In this document: positions 17,637-25,931 of the stretch, one piece after another | Position numbering within the stretch: position 1 is the stretch's first letter | Layout of the letters: every line of letters starts with the position of its first letter | From: Jonesia quinghaiensis DSM 15701 | GTDB lineage: Bacteria > Actinomycetota > Actinomycetes > Actinomycetales > Cellulomonadaceae | Length of the DNA stretch: 64,000 nt | Assembly (NCBI RefSeq): GCF_000423205.1 | Contig: NZ_AUHN01000004.1 | Span: 124,001 to 188,000 of the forward strand | Direction of reading: 5' to 3' | The notes under the pieces: model-generated | Database searches by the model: none | What the model was told of the DNA's origin: nothing | What the model saw: the letters and a program-made list of their open reading frames with translations, nothing else | Made by a program: the position numbers and the translations under genes

Positions 17637-18140
17637 GATGTCCCCTTATTGGAGCCTGATTAAAGGCTGAAAAAAAACTGATAAAACAATGCATGAAGGA
17701 AGGCGCTAAGGCAATGACCAGCGAAAACATTCCACTTGGAAAGTAGGGCGTGGGGAGTCAAAACCATTGAGATCTCCCCACCCTTGACGCAATGATGTGT
17801 GTCATATCACTTTTTATTTCACTGCTGAACTATTTAGAAGCTGCTGGCGGGAAGCTGATCGAGGGCTGACCCCCAAGGAGGTGAAGGTTGGGGCGCGGCG
17901 AGCAAACCCGCGTTTGGAAGCGCAATGAGTTCGTGGTTTCGCGGTGCCGCGGCGAACTATGGCATTACTGTGGAAACTGAGTGATGAAAGATGCTGATCA
18001 AATGTTACTGTTCATCCCCTGCCTGGGACCGCTTGCTTTCATCGCTTCAGCGAAAGCCCCCTCGGCTCGTGTGCCTGGTCGCCACCATAAAATGACGTAC
18101 TAACAACGCAGTGGCGTTGCGCAACAGTTAGGAAAACTTC
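17637..18140. promoter_or_regulatory. Divergent intergenic region with inverted repeat 17750-17781
   Basis: This 504-bp gap separates the RHS gene (minus) from the 18141 gene (plus) and holds no gene that I can support. A perfect inverted repeat, GTGGGGAG at 17750-17757 and CTCCCCAC at 17774-17781, lies about 115 bp upstream of the RHS start, where an operator or a 5' leader hairpin could act. Just beyond it, 17785-17830 is AT-rich and could hold promoters for either direction; no clear -35/-10 pair is claimed. Confidence 0.4.
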
Positions 18141-18689
18141 GTGAGTAACAACAGCAAAGACGGTGATGACGCTGCCCCGAGACACGATAATGAGCGTTTC
18201 CAGCGTCTCGCGGACGTGTGGTGGTTGGTTCGCAGGGCATCGTGGGAACCCGGCAACCAAAGAGATGCGGTCTACACGCTTCACGAAGACGAATACCACG
18301 AAGCGTGCGACCTTTTGGGGTTCTCCTTCCCTGAGATGATCCCCATGTTTCAAGCATTGTGGGAAAGGGCCACACATGATGAAGAGAGGGTCATGCTCAT
18401 CATGATGGAGTTCCCCTTCCTCAGAGACTTGTACCACCCTGACCGGCTAGCCCCGTTGACAACCTGGGTTGAGGCTCGCCTTTCACGCTACGGCCCGGCT
18501 GTTGAAGCCGCATGGAGGCAGACAGTAGATGACCCTGGGCGCCTCAAAAAATGGGATAAAAAAGCTAGCAAGGAGATCGCGAGGAGTTGGCAAGGGTGTG
18601 ACGAGAACACGGCACGGAGAATCCTTTGGCTGAACGGGATCGACCCCAAAGAACTCCACAAATACTGGAAAGACAGGCAAGCACAGTGA
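18141..18689 (+). CDS. Remote member of the unnamed candidate immunity family
   Basis: A 182-residue soluble protein from a GTG start with AGGAAA upstream. It shares the layout of 289-882, 6293-6871 and 7206-7784: an N-terminal LADVWWLVRR (LAALWFASRR in the others), MIPMFQALWERATHDEERVM (the IKAMW plus acidic segment), FLRDLYHPDRLAPLTTWVE and a C-terminal helix with ENTARRILWLNGI. Identity is low but the order and spacing agree. It is transcribed away from the RHS gene and its stop overlaps the start of a lipoprotein gene (GTGA), so the two are translationally coupled. Function unknown. Confidence 0.75.
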   Translation: MSNNSKDGDDAAPRHDNERFQRLADVWWLVRRASWEPGNQRDAVYTLHEDEYHEACDLLGFSFPEMIPMFQALWERATHDEERVMLIMMEFPFLRDLYHPDRLAPLTTWVEARLSRYGPAVEAAWRQTVDDPGRLKKWDKKASKEIARSWQGCDENTARRILWLNGIDPKELHKYWKDRQAQ

Positions 18690-19105
18690 GCAGAGTGACC
18701 ACCAGACAGCAATCGAAAACACGACCCTCATTGACGCGAAGCCACGTGTCGGTAGTTATTCTCGCACTAGTAGCGCCATACCTTCTTGCTTCGTGCGGCA
18801 TACCAACCACATGCAAAAAAGCTGGGGAAATCACCGAGCGCATCGGGGAGGAAACCCTACAAAGCATCAACGTTCCCGTTGATTACCTGAGGCCGTATGA
18901 ACAATGCGAGTACGGGCCCGAAGGCGGCCACGTTTTTCGCCTTCCAGACGACACCCCGCCTGAGGTCATTGAGGGTGCGTTCGCCAACGAACCGTGGGCG
19001 AACGTAGAAGAGGACGTGTGGGCTCAACGAGTTGATGACATCGACATCACCGCTTTTTACCTTGAAGCGGACAGCACTATCGAGTTCACTTTCATGGTGA
19101 ACTGA
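18686..19105 (+). CDS. Small lipoprotein coupled to the preceding gene
   Basis: A 139-residue protein starting at GTG 18686, inside the stop of the preceding gene. A basic N-terminus is followed by VVILALVAPYLLASCG, a signal peptide with lipobox LASC, so the mature protein is probably attached to the outer face of the membrane. The mature part is acidic (EYGPEGGHVFRLPDDTPPEV; EEDVWAQRVDDID). The frame is open further upstream, but those residues overlap the neighbour. No family recognised. Position suggests a partner of the 18141 gene in the toxin island. Confidence 0.75.
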   Translation: MSRVTTRQQSKTRPSLTRSHVSVVILALVAPYLLASCGIPTTCKKAGEITERIGEETLQSINVPVDYLRPYEQCEYGPEGGHVFRLPDDTPPEVIEGAFANEPWANVEEDVWAQRVDDIDITAFYLEADSTIEFTFMVN

Positions 19106-19172
19106 GCGTGCGCCGACAACACCGCCCACCAATTAAGTCAATGAGTTAACTATTGCGTGGCAGGATAGGTGC

Positions 19173-20789
19173 ATGACAACGGCGTTTCATAATCCCATCT
19201 TGCCCGGTTACTACCCTGACCCGTCGATTATCCGGGTAGGCGGCGACTTCTACCTCGTCAATTCCACGTTTGAGCATTTCCCTGGCCTGCCCATTCACCA
19301 TTCGCGGGATTTAGTGAACTGGTCGCTGTTGACCCACGCGATTTCCCGCCCAGAGCAGTTGAACTACTCGGGCGTTCACTCCTCAGGCGGGCTATACGCC
19401 CCCACATTGCGGGAACATGACGGCACATTTTACCTGGTGTGCACGCTGGTGGGCGGGGATGGCCCCTCGGGAAACTTCCTCCTCACCGCACCACACCCCA
19501 GCGGCCCGTGGTCTGACCCGATGTGGGTTGCGGACGCTGACGGTATTGACCCGTCCCTGTTTTTTGACACTGATGGCACCGCGTGGTGGATGGGCTGCAA
19601 AGACAACGCACCTCAAGAATATGAGGGTCACGCCCAAACGTGGCTGCGCCGCATCGATGTGACAACAGGCGAGTTGTACGGCCCGGAGTTCAACCTGTGG
19701 TCTGGTGCGTTGCGTGGCGCCCGGTGGGCTGAAGGCCCACACATTGTGCACCGCAACGGGTGGTATTACTTACTGACAGCGGAGGGTGGCACCGAGTTCA
19801 ACCATGCGGTGACGGCTGCCCGGTCCCGCACTATGACCGGCCCCTACGTGGGGTATGCGTCCAACCCGATCCTCACGCATCGGCATCTTGGGCATACTGC
19901 ACCGGTGCAGTATGTGGGGCACAGCGACATTGTTGAGCTCGCGGACGGCTCCTGGTGGATGGTTGCGTTAGCGACCCGCCCCATCAACGGGCACCACATT
20001 CTGGGGCGGGAAACGTTCTTAACCCCGCTGGTGTGGGAGGATGACTGGCCCGTGGTGAACCCCGGTGTGGGCACACTGCCCACCAGTGGTGAAACACCAC
20101 TCCCCGCAGGTGACGCGGTGGAACGCTCCGGCCATATTGCGGGTGGTGACGTGCTGGCCCACCTGCATGATGTTCTTACCCGTGGCATTGACCGGTCCTA
20201 TGTTGTGGGGTTGCGTGGCGGGTTGGATTTCGTGTCGCACCCAGGGCATACACACTCGGCAAACCCAATAGACTCAGCACAAACATCCGAGCACAGCGCC
20301 CCTGTCACACTCACCGCCACCGAGCATTCTGTCACTGAGCCGGGCCACCCGGCGTGCGCCGCCGTGCGCATGGCAAGCCACACTGATGTACATAGCGTGA
20401 CCCTCCACCCGCACGGTGAGGGCACTTGCGGGTTGGTGGCGATCAATAAGGACAGTTTTAGTGTGCGTGCCCAGGTCACCCAGGCCGATGCTCACACCCG
20501 GCTCGCCGTTATCGAACGCCGCGACGGCGTTGACCAGGTTGTGGCTGAAACCGTGTGGCCTTACACGCCAACGCTCACGCTGAGTGCCCGGTTCGCCGGG
20601 CAGGTGGCGCACTGGGAGGTTACTGCGGGTGATCAACGGTTCACTACCGAGGTAGGCACCGCTGTGTTGTCGTCAGAGGTGAGTGGCAGTTTCGTGGGGA
20701 CAGTGGTTGGCCCCTTTGTGGAACCAGGGGCTACCCCCGTTGATGTCACGAGTTGGCATGTCCACTATGAGGCGGGCCACCAGCAATAA
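19173..20789 (+). CDS. Glycoside hydrolase family 43 (beta-xylosidase / arabinofuranosidase type)
   Basis: A 538-residue protein without signal peptide, so it acts on imported oligosaccharides. The five-bladed propeller starts FHNPILPGYYPDPSIIRVGGDFYL with the general-base Asp at residue 16; GIDPSLFFDTDG holds the second Asp (126) and WAEGPHIVHRNGWYYLL the acid Glu (187), the three acidic residues expected in GH43. The C-terminal 200 residues form the beta-sandwich seen in beta-xylosidases of this family. Exact specificity (xylose or arabinose) cannot be read from sequence alone. It stands alone on the plus strand and converges with nagA, five bases apart. Confidence 0.88.
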   Translation: MTTAFHNPILPGYYPDPSIIRVGGDFYLVNSTFEHFPGLPIHHSRDLVNWSLLTHAISRPEQLNYSGVHSSGGLYAPTLREHDGTFYLVCTLVGGDGPSGNFLLTAPHPSGPWSDPMWVADADGIDPSLFFDTDGTAWWMGCKDNAPQEYEGHAQTWLRRIDVTTGELYGPEFNLWSGALRGARWAEGPHIVHRNGWYYLLTAEGGTEFNHAVTAARSRTMTGPYVGYASNPILTHRHLGHTAPVQYVGHSDIVELADGSWWMVALATRPINGHHILGRETFLTPLVWEDDWPVVNPGVGTLPTSGETPLPAGDAVERSGHIAGGDVLAHLHDVLTRGIDRSYVVGLRGGLDFVSHPGHTHSANPIDSAQTSEHSAPVTLTATEHSVTEPGHPACAAVRMASHTDVHSVTLHPHGEGTCGLVAINKDSFSVRAQVTQADAHTRLAVIERRDGVDQVVAETVWPYTPTLTLSARFAGQVAHWEVTAGDQRFTTEVGTAVLSSEVSGSFVGTVVGPFVEPGATPVDVTSWHVHYEAGHQQ

Positions 20790-20794
20790 CACTG

Positions 20795-22018
20795 TTAACC
20801 GTGCGCGGCTGGGGTAAGTACCTCACGCACATGCAACCCGTCATCGAGCACCACAATGTCGGCGCGCGCCCCGGCCCGCAGGTACCCCACATCGGAGCGG
20901 CCAATCAACAGTGCGGGGGCGCTGGTCGCCGCCGTTAACGCGTCCAACAGGTCGATGCCCGCCACCGTCACAGCGAACCGCACGGCTGCGTCCATGGTGA
21001 GCGTGGACCCAGCAATCGCCCCACTATCACTCAAGCGGGCCACCCCATCAGTGACGTCGACAGACAATCCGCCGAGGTCCCACTGACCGTCATGCATGTC
21101 TGTCGCCGCCATCGCATCGGTGACAAAAATGGTGCGCCACCGCCCAGCGGTGGCAGCGGCATGCGCTAACACTGCCGGGTGGACGTGCACGCCGTCGCAA
21201 ATCAACTCCACGGCGACCCGCTCATCGGCAAGGAGCTCAATGATGGGCCCAGGGGTGCGGTGGTGAATGGGGTTCATGGCGTTAAACAGGTGCGTCACGT
21301 TGGTGACTCCGGCGTCTACGGCGTTGCGGGCATCGTCAAAAGAAGCGTCACTGTGGCCAAGGGCAGCAATAACGCAACGCTCGGTGAGTGCGGTGACGGC
21401 CTCTAACCCGCCGGGGAGTTCTGGGGCGATGGTGACCATGCGCACCGCCCCTGGGTGGGCGTCGAGTACGCGGGTGATGTCGTCTAGGTGTGGGTCGCGT
21501 AGCAGGTGGGGAGTGTGGGCGCCTTTGTGGGCGGGTGAGAGCCAGGGGCCTTCGAGGTGGATTCCTGCGAGTTCCCCGGTGTCAACGAGTGGGCCAAGGG
21601 CAGCTACGGCGTGGGTGAGGTTGTCGATGCTGTCGGTGACCAGTGACGCGATCATGGTGGTGGTGCCGTGTTTGCGGTGGGTGGTGAGCACGGTGCGCGC
21701 CGCTGTATGCACACCCGCTGCGTGCGCATCGGCGGTGTTGTTGTGGTTTGTTGTGGCCCCGCTGTCGCTCCCAGCACCAGCATCGGTCTTGGTGGGGATA
21801 CCGAATGTTGCTCCGCCGCCGCCGTGGCAGTGGATGTCCACGAACCCAGGGGTCAGGGTGGCGTTGGGGTAGTTGGTGGTGGGGAGGTGGGCGAATCGGG
21901 GTGGGGTTGTTCCGCGCCCTACTTCGACGATGGATTGGCCGTCGGTGACGACCCACCCCGGGGTGAAGATGGCGGTTCCGGTAAAGACTCGGTCGGCGGT
22001 TAAGACACGCGATGTCAC
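20795..22018 (-). CDS. nagA: N-acetylglucosamine-6-phosphate deacetylase
   Basis: A 407-residue amidohydrolase-fold enzyme that removes acetate from GlcNAc-6-phosphate in amino-sugar use and wall recycling. Seen: HxH metal pair in FVDIHCHGGG (residues 63 and 65), IHLEGPWLSPAHKGAH with Glu156, ALGHSDA (His222), HLFNAM (His243), CDGVHVHP and VTDAMAATDMHDG with catalytic Asp301. The frame opens with GTG 22033, but GTG 22018 is preferred because GGAGG lies eight bases before it. Residues about 76-105 are an extra Ala/Thr/His-rich insert. No nagB is adjacent. It is divergent from the amidohydrolase at 22108. Confidence 0.92.
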   Translation of the reverse strand: MTSRVLTADRVFTGTAIFTPGWVVTDGQSIVEVGRGTTPPRFAHLPTTNYPNATLTPGFVDIHCHGGGGATFGIPTKTDAGAGSDSGATTNHNNTADAHAAGVHTAARTVLTTHRKHGTTTMIASLVTDSIDNLTHAVAALGPLVDTGELAGIHLEGPWLSPAHKGAHTPHLLRDPHLDDITRVLDAHPGAVRMVTIAPELPGGLEAVTALTERCVIAALGHSDASFDDARNAVDAGVTNVTHLFNAMNPIHHRTPGPIIELLADERVAVELICDGVHVHPAVLAHAAATAGRWRTIFVTDAMAATDMHDGQWDLGGLSVDVTDGVARLSDSGAIAGSTLTMDAAVRFAVTVAGIDLLDALTAATSAPALLIGRSDVGYLRAGARADIVVLDDGLHVREVLTPAAHG

Positions 22019-22107
22019 GCGAGGTTCCTCCACGGTGAGAGTTGGTGACCTCCCCAGGTCTGTTTTAGGTTACCGGATCGTCACATGTGGGGAGTAGGTT
22101 GGAGGTC

Positions 22108-23319
22108 ATGTCTGATATTGCAATCATCCATGGAAAAGTTGTTCCCGTCACTGGCCCGGAGATCGACAACGGCACTGTCGTTATTTCTGGGGGAAAGATC
22201 GTTGCTGTTGGGGCGGATGTTCCGGTGCCTGATGGGGCGGAGATCATTGACGCTTCGGGTAAGTGGGTGTTGCCGGGGTTGGTGGAGGCTCATGGGCACA
22301 TTGGTATCCATGAGGAGGCGAATGGGCCTGCTGGTAATGACACCAATGAGATGACTCGCCCAACGACTCCTGGTGTGCGGGCGATTGATGCGGTGAACAT
22401 TGAGGATGAGGGTTTCCGTGATGCGTTGGCTGGTGGTGTGACGGCGGCGGTCATTAAGCCTGGGTCGGGAAATGTCATTGGTGGGTTGTCTGTGGCGTTG
22501 AAAACGTGGGGTGGGCGCACCATTGATGAGCAGGTCATTGTGCCTGAGGTGTCGGTGAAGTCTGCTCTGGGGGAGAACCCGAAGCGGGTGTATGGCGGTA
22601 AGGACAAGATGCCGTCGACTCGGTTGGGTGTTGCGTTTGTGCTGCGTGAGGCGTTTGTGAAGGCGCAGAATTACCGGGCGAAGCGTGATGCGGCTGCGGT
22701 GAAGGACGAACCTTTTGACCGTGACCTGGACCTTGAGGTGTTGGTTCGGGTGTTGGAGGGTGAGTTGGTGTGGGATCAGCACACGCACCGTCATGATGAC
22801 ATTGTTACCGCGATTCGTATTGCTGAGGAGTTTGGGTACCGGTTGGTGGTGAATCACGGTACTGAGGGTGGCAAGATCGCTGATGTTTTGGCGGAGAAGG
22901 ACATTCCGGTGATTTTTGGGCCGATTATTACCTCGCGGTCCAAGGTGGAGTTGCGTGATCGTAGTGTTCGCCAGTTTGCGGATATGGCTGCTGCCGGTGT
23001 GCGGCTTGCTATCACCACTGATCACCCGGTGGTGCCGATTAATTTGTTGATCACTCAAGGCTCGATGGCTGTGCGTGAGGGTGCGCCGCGTCAAACGGTG
23101 TTGGAGGCGTTGACGATTAATCCGGCGCGTTTCTTGGGGTTGGATGACCGTATTGGCTCGTTGGAGCCTGGCAAGGACGCCGATGTTGTGGTGTGGTCAG
23201 GTGACCCGTTGGATGTTCATCAGCGGGTTGAGCACGTCGTGATTGATGGTGATCTGGTGTATGCGTGGAATGAGGACACGCATAGCGCGATCATTGCTGA
23301 GCGTTCAGAACGGTTCTAA
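22108..23319 (+). CDS. Amidohydrolase, imidazolonepropionase-like
   Basis: A 403-residue amidohydrolase-superfamily protein. It begins MSDIAIIHGKVVPVTGPEID, has the metal-site loop LVEAHGHIGIHEE where the usual HxH reads HGH, RLVVNHGTEGG, then ITTDHPVVP with the catalytic Asp, and ends in the standard composite beta domain (LGLDDRIGSLEPGKDADVVVW). The ATG at 22108 is chosen over GTG 22087 because the family N-terminus starts here; GGAGG lies immediately upstream, rather close. Substrate unknown; homologues are often annotated only as amidohydrolases. It is followed by a terminator hairpin. Confidence 0.85.
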   Translation: MSDIAIIHGKVVPVTGPEIDNGTVVISGGKIVAVGADVPVPDGAEIIDASGKWVLPGLVEAHGHIGIHEEANGPAGNDTNEMTRPTTPGVRAIDAVNIEDEGFRDALAGGVTAAVIKPGSGNVIGGLSVALKTWGGRTIDEQVIVPEVSVKSALGENPKRVYGGKDKMPSTRLGVAFVLREAFVKAQNYRAKRDAAAVKDEPFDRDLDLEVLVRVLEGELVWDQHTHRHDDIVTAIRIAEEFGYRLVVNHGTEGGKIADVLAEKDIPVIFGPIITSRSKVELRDRSVRQFADMAAAGVRLAITTDHPVVPINLLITQGSMAVREGAPRQTVLEALTINPARFLGLDDRIGSLEPGKDADVVVWSGDPLDVHQRVEHVVIDGDLVYAWNEDTHSAIIAERSERF

Positions 23320-23354
23320 CTGACCGCTTCTCACTGAGCGCGTTGTTGGTGTGT

Positions 23355-23385
23355 GGCGTGTACCCCGTGTTGCGGGGTGCACGCC
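23355..23385. terminator. Bidirectional terminator between convergent genes
   Basis: GGCGTGTACCCCG at 23355-23367 pairs with CGGGGTGCACGCC at 23373-23385 (one G-T pair) around a five-base loop, between the convergent amidohydrolase and MarR genes. It serves either direction; no long T run follows, common in high-GC actinobacteria. Confidence 0.75.
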
Positions 23386-23403
23386 ATTGTTGTGTGCGGT
23401 GTT

Positions 23404-23859
23404 TTACCGGTCGCGCAGGGCTGCGTCGAGGGCGATGAACGCCTGGCGGGCATCGGCGAGCGCTTGTTGTTGTTGGGGGGTGAGCTTGTCGATGCCGTGG
23501 TCTATTGCCCCTGACCAGGCGGCGGCGATGGTGAGGTGTTGGTCGAGGGCGTAGGCGGTGGGGTGCAGGTTGGTGACGCGGCGGTCGGGGGTGTCGTGGC
23601 GGCGTTCAACGTATCCCTTGTCGACGAGGGTGCGCACCGATGCGCTGGTGTTGCTTTGTTGCATCCCTAAGTAGCGGGAAAGTTGGGACACGGTGACACC
23701 GGGGGTGTCGATGATGTGTTTGAGGGTTGCGAGTTCTGTGGTGGGTAGTGGCCCGGTGGTGACGGCGTCGGGGAGCCGGCGGTGAATTGTCCACGATAGG
23801 TCTCGTAGGGTGTCAGCGAGTGTGGGGTATCCCTCGTTGTGTGCTGTGTGTTTCACCAT
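23404..23859 (-). CDS. MarR-family transcriptional regulator
   Basis: A 151-residue winged-helix protein. The core reads LPTTELATLKHIIDTPGVTVSQLSRYLGMQQS (helix-turn-helix) followed by SASVRTLVDKGYVERRHDTPDRRVTNLHPT (wing with the typical D-x-R-D/R-V), flanked by dimerisation helices. It is divergent from the MFS exporter at 23915 with a 55-bp gap that contains an 18-bp palindrome. By analogy with MarR/MFS pairs it probably represses the exporter and itself, with release by a small ligand; the ligand is unknown. Confidence 0.9.
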   Translation of the reverse strand: MVKHTAHNEGYPTLADTLRDLSWTIHRRLPDAVTTGPLPTTELATLKHIIDTPGVTVSQLSRYLGMQQSNTSASVRTLVDKGYVERRHDTPDRRVTNLHPTAYALDQHLTIAAAWSGAIDHGIDKLTPQQQQALADARQAFIALDAALRDR

Positions 23860-23875
23860 GACTTCAGTATAACCT

Positions 23876-23893
23876 TATATATGTTCATATATA
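23876..23893. promoter_or_regulatory. Palindromic operator for the MarR/MFS pair
   Basis: TATATATG-TT-CATATATA is a perfect 18-bp palindrome in the 55-bp gap between the divergent MarR and MFS genes. It is strikingly AT-rich in a GC-rich region, lies about 20 bp from each start, and probably overlaps the -10 regions of both promoters. Its size and symmetry fit a MarR dimer site. Confidence 0.75.
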
Positions 23894-23914
23894 TGTTTCC
23901 ATAAAGGATTACTG

Positions 23915-25183
23915 ATGTCCGTAGCACCACCCACCACCAGTCCCACAGACACCGCACCACCCACCACACACCTCGGTGCCGCCGCGATCACCGTACTCGG
24001 CATCCTCACCGCCGCCGCACCCCTCGCCATCGACATGTACCTGCCCGCCTTCCCCGCCATGGCCACTGAACTTGGAACCACAGCAACCGGCGTGCAACTG
24101 TCCATGACCACCTACCTCGTCGGCCTGGCCGTTGGGCAGCTCATCATCGGCCCACTGTCCGACACCCTCGGACGCCGCCGCCCACTGCTCCTCGGCACAT
24201 TCCTCGCCATGCTCGCCGCTATCGCAGCAGCACTCGCCCCCACAGCCACCATCCTCACCGCCGCCCGCCTCATCCAAGGACTCGGCGGAGCAGCCGGACT
24301 CGTCCTCGCCCGCGCCATGATCTCCGACGCCGAACGCGGACCACGAGTAGCTCGCCTCGTCGGGATCCTCACCATCATCGCTGTCATCGCACCAGTCATT
24401 GCGCCCCTCGCTGGCGGAATCATCATCCCCACCCTCGGCTGGCGTGCCGTGTTCTGGGTCCTCGCAGCCCTGACCGCACTCACCTGGCTCGGAGCGCTCA
24501 CCCTCACCACCGAAACACTACCCATCACCCACCGCACCACCGGTGGCATCACCGAAACGATGCGCGTCGCCCGCCACGTCCTCGCTAACCGCACCTACAC
24601 TGCGAACCTCCTCGTTTTCGGATTCGGATTCGCAGGCCTCTTCGCCTACATCTCCGCCTCCCCCTTCATCATCCAAAACATCCTCGGAATGAGCGAAACC
24701 CGCTTCGCCCTGCTCTTCGCCCTCAATGCCATCGCGGTCACCGCAACCAGCGCCATCGCCGCATCACTCGCCGGGAAAGTCGCCTACCGCACCATGATCG
24801 GCACCGGCCTCACCCTCATGACCACGGCAGGCATCGGGCTGCTCCTGTGCGCACTGGGTGGGGTTCCAGCGCTTCCTACCCTCATCCTGTTCGCGTGCTT
24901 CCAAGGGTCCCTTGGTCTGGTATTCGGGAACGTCACCACCCTCGCACTCGCTGAAGCCGGTGAACATGCTGGAACCGGGTCAGCGTTCCTCGGGTTCGCT
25001 CAATTCATGCTCGCCGCGCTTGTCTCACCCATCGTGGGGCTCTGGGGTGAAGGCACCGCCCTGCCCATGGCAATCATCATGGTGGCATCCGCCCTCATCG
25101 CTGGCGGAGCGTTCCTCGCCTCCCGCCCACGGGGCGGAACACCCGCCACACCCGCCACACCTGTAATGGTTCACACCCACTAG
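23915..25183 (+). CDS. MFS multidrug exporter, Bcr/CflA type
   Basis: A 422-residue protein with 12 predicted membrane helices. The first helix is AITVLGILTAAAPLAIDMYLPAFPAM, whose D-M-Y-LPAFP motif is typical of Bcr/CflA drug exporters, followed by the MFS signature GQLIIGPLSDTLGRRRPLL and the RLIQGLGGAAGLVLARAMISD motif. ATG at 23915 with AAAGGA upstream. It would pump drugs or metabolites out using the proton gradient. It is controlled by the divergent MarR gene, judging from arrangement and palindrome. The last 20 residues are Thr/Pro-rich. Confidence 0.92.
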   Translation: MSVAPPTTSPTDTAPPTTHLGAAAITVLGILTAAAPLAIDMYLPAFPAMATELGTTATGVQLSMTTYLVGLAVGQLIIGPLSDTLGRRRPLLLGTFLAMLAAIAAALAPTATILTAARLIQGLGGAAGLVLARAMISDAERGPRVARLVGILTIIAVIAPVIAPLAGGIIIPTLGWRAVFWVLAALTALTWLGALTLTTETLPITHRTTGGITETMRVARHVLANRTYTANLLVFGFGFAGLFAYISASPFIIQNILGMSETRFALLFALNAIAVTATSAIAASLAGKVAYRTMIGTGLTLMTTAGIGLLLCALGGVPALPTLILFACFQGSLGLVFGNVTTLALAEAGEHAGTGSAFLGFAQFMLAALVSPIVGLWGEGTALPMAIIMVASALIAGGAFLASRPRGGTPATPATPVMVHTH

Positions 25184-25256
25184 ACACATAAGGGATAACA
25201 GGCACAGGTCATCGTGAGGTGACTGCGCGGCAACAACACAACGAAAGTTGGGGACC

Positions 25257-25622
25257 ATGCGCACAACGATGCTGGCAAGCATCACCCTCACAGTGACGGC
25301 AGTCATGGCAACGAATGTGGGCGCTGCCGCCCCGGCCACCCCTGCTACCCCAGGTGCCGCGAGCGCACCTGGGGTAGCAGCGGTCACCGACACGCTGGGG
25401 CCGACTATGAGCTCCTATGGTCTGGACTATGAGGCGGGGGTGGTCCTCATCTCTACGTCAGAGAGCACTTTCCATGAGGTAGTGGAAATCATCAAAGACC
25501 GCACCGGTGTTGTGGTCCGTGCAGAGGACGACCGCACTGTCATGACCGCGGACGGGGTTGCGGTTTCAGGGCACAACGAACCCCAGATTGTTGTGTCCAC
25601 ACGGGAAATGTTCGAGGAATAA
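25257..25622 (+). CDS. Small secreted protein of unknown function
   Basis: A 121-residue protein starting MRTTMLASITLTVTAVMATN, with a Sec signal peptide cleaved after about AAA (residue 25). An Ala/Pro/Thr linker follows, then a compact acidic domain: SSYGLDYEAGVVLIS, FHEVVEIIKDRTGVVVRAE and a final IVVSTREMFEE. The alternation of strands and one helix could be a propeptide-like or inhibitor-like fold; I cannot assign it. GGGGA before the ATG at 25257 supports this start. It stands between the exporter and the pectin-lyase gene with no evident operon partner. Confidence 0.65.
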   Translation: MRTTMLASITLTVTAVMATNVGAAAPATPATPGAASAPGVAAVTDTLGPTMSSYGLDYEAGVVLISTSESTFHEVVEIIKDRTGVVVRAEDDRTVMTADGVAVSGHNEPQIVVSTREMFEE

Positions 25623-25931
25623 CCCCTCCTCGCGTCTACCCATTCATCTGGTGGGAGCCCTGCCCATGGACCACTCTCCATCGATGCAAAGCTCTTACTG
25701 GTGCGTCACAAGCCCTGCTTTTTCAATGGTTTTCAACCAGGGGTAACCTATGACGCGAAAAGCTCGGGAACTTGTCCCCCTGACCAGCCATTGTTATCGA
25801 ACCGCAACACAGACAAGGATGTTCCAGCGACGTTCACCACGTGCGCCCCTCCCCCAACACATGTGGTTGGCAGTGCCAGAGTCTTCCCCGGCACGCACCA
25901 CACACCACACCACGCCTCAAGGAGACGCACC

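Noticed and set aside
22081-23094. A 337-codon minus-strand frame opposite the amidohydrolase
   Set aside because: Composition rich in His, Arg, Asn and Thr, no domain, and fully overlapped by a recognisable amidohydrolase gene on the plus strand.
25701-25931. N-terminal extension of the PL11 gene
   Set aside because: No ribosome site and no homology; ATG 25932 begins a normal signal peptide after AAGGAG.
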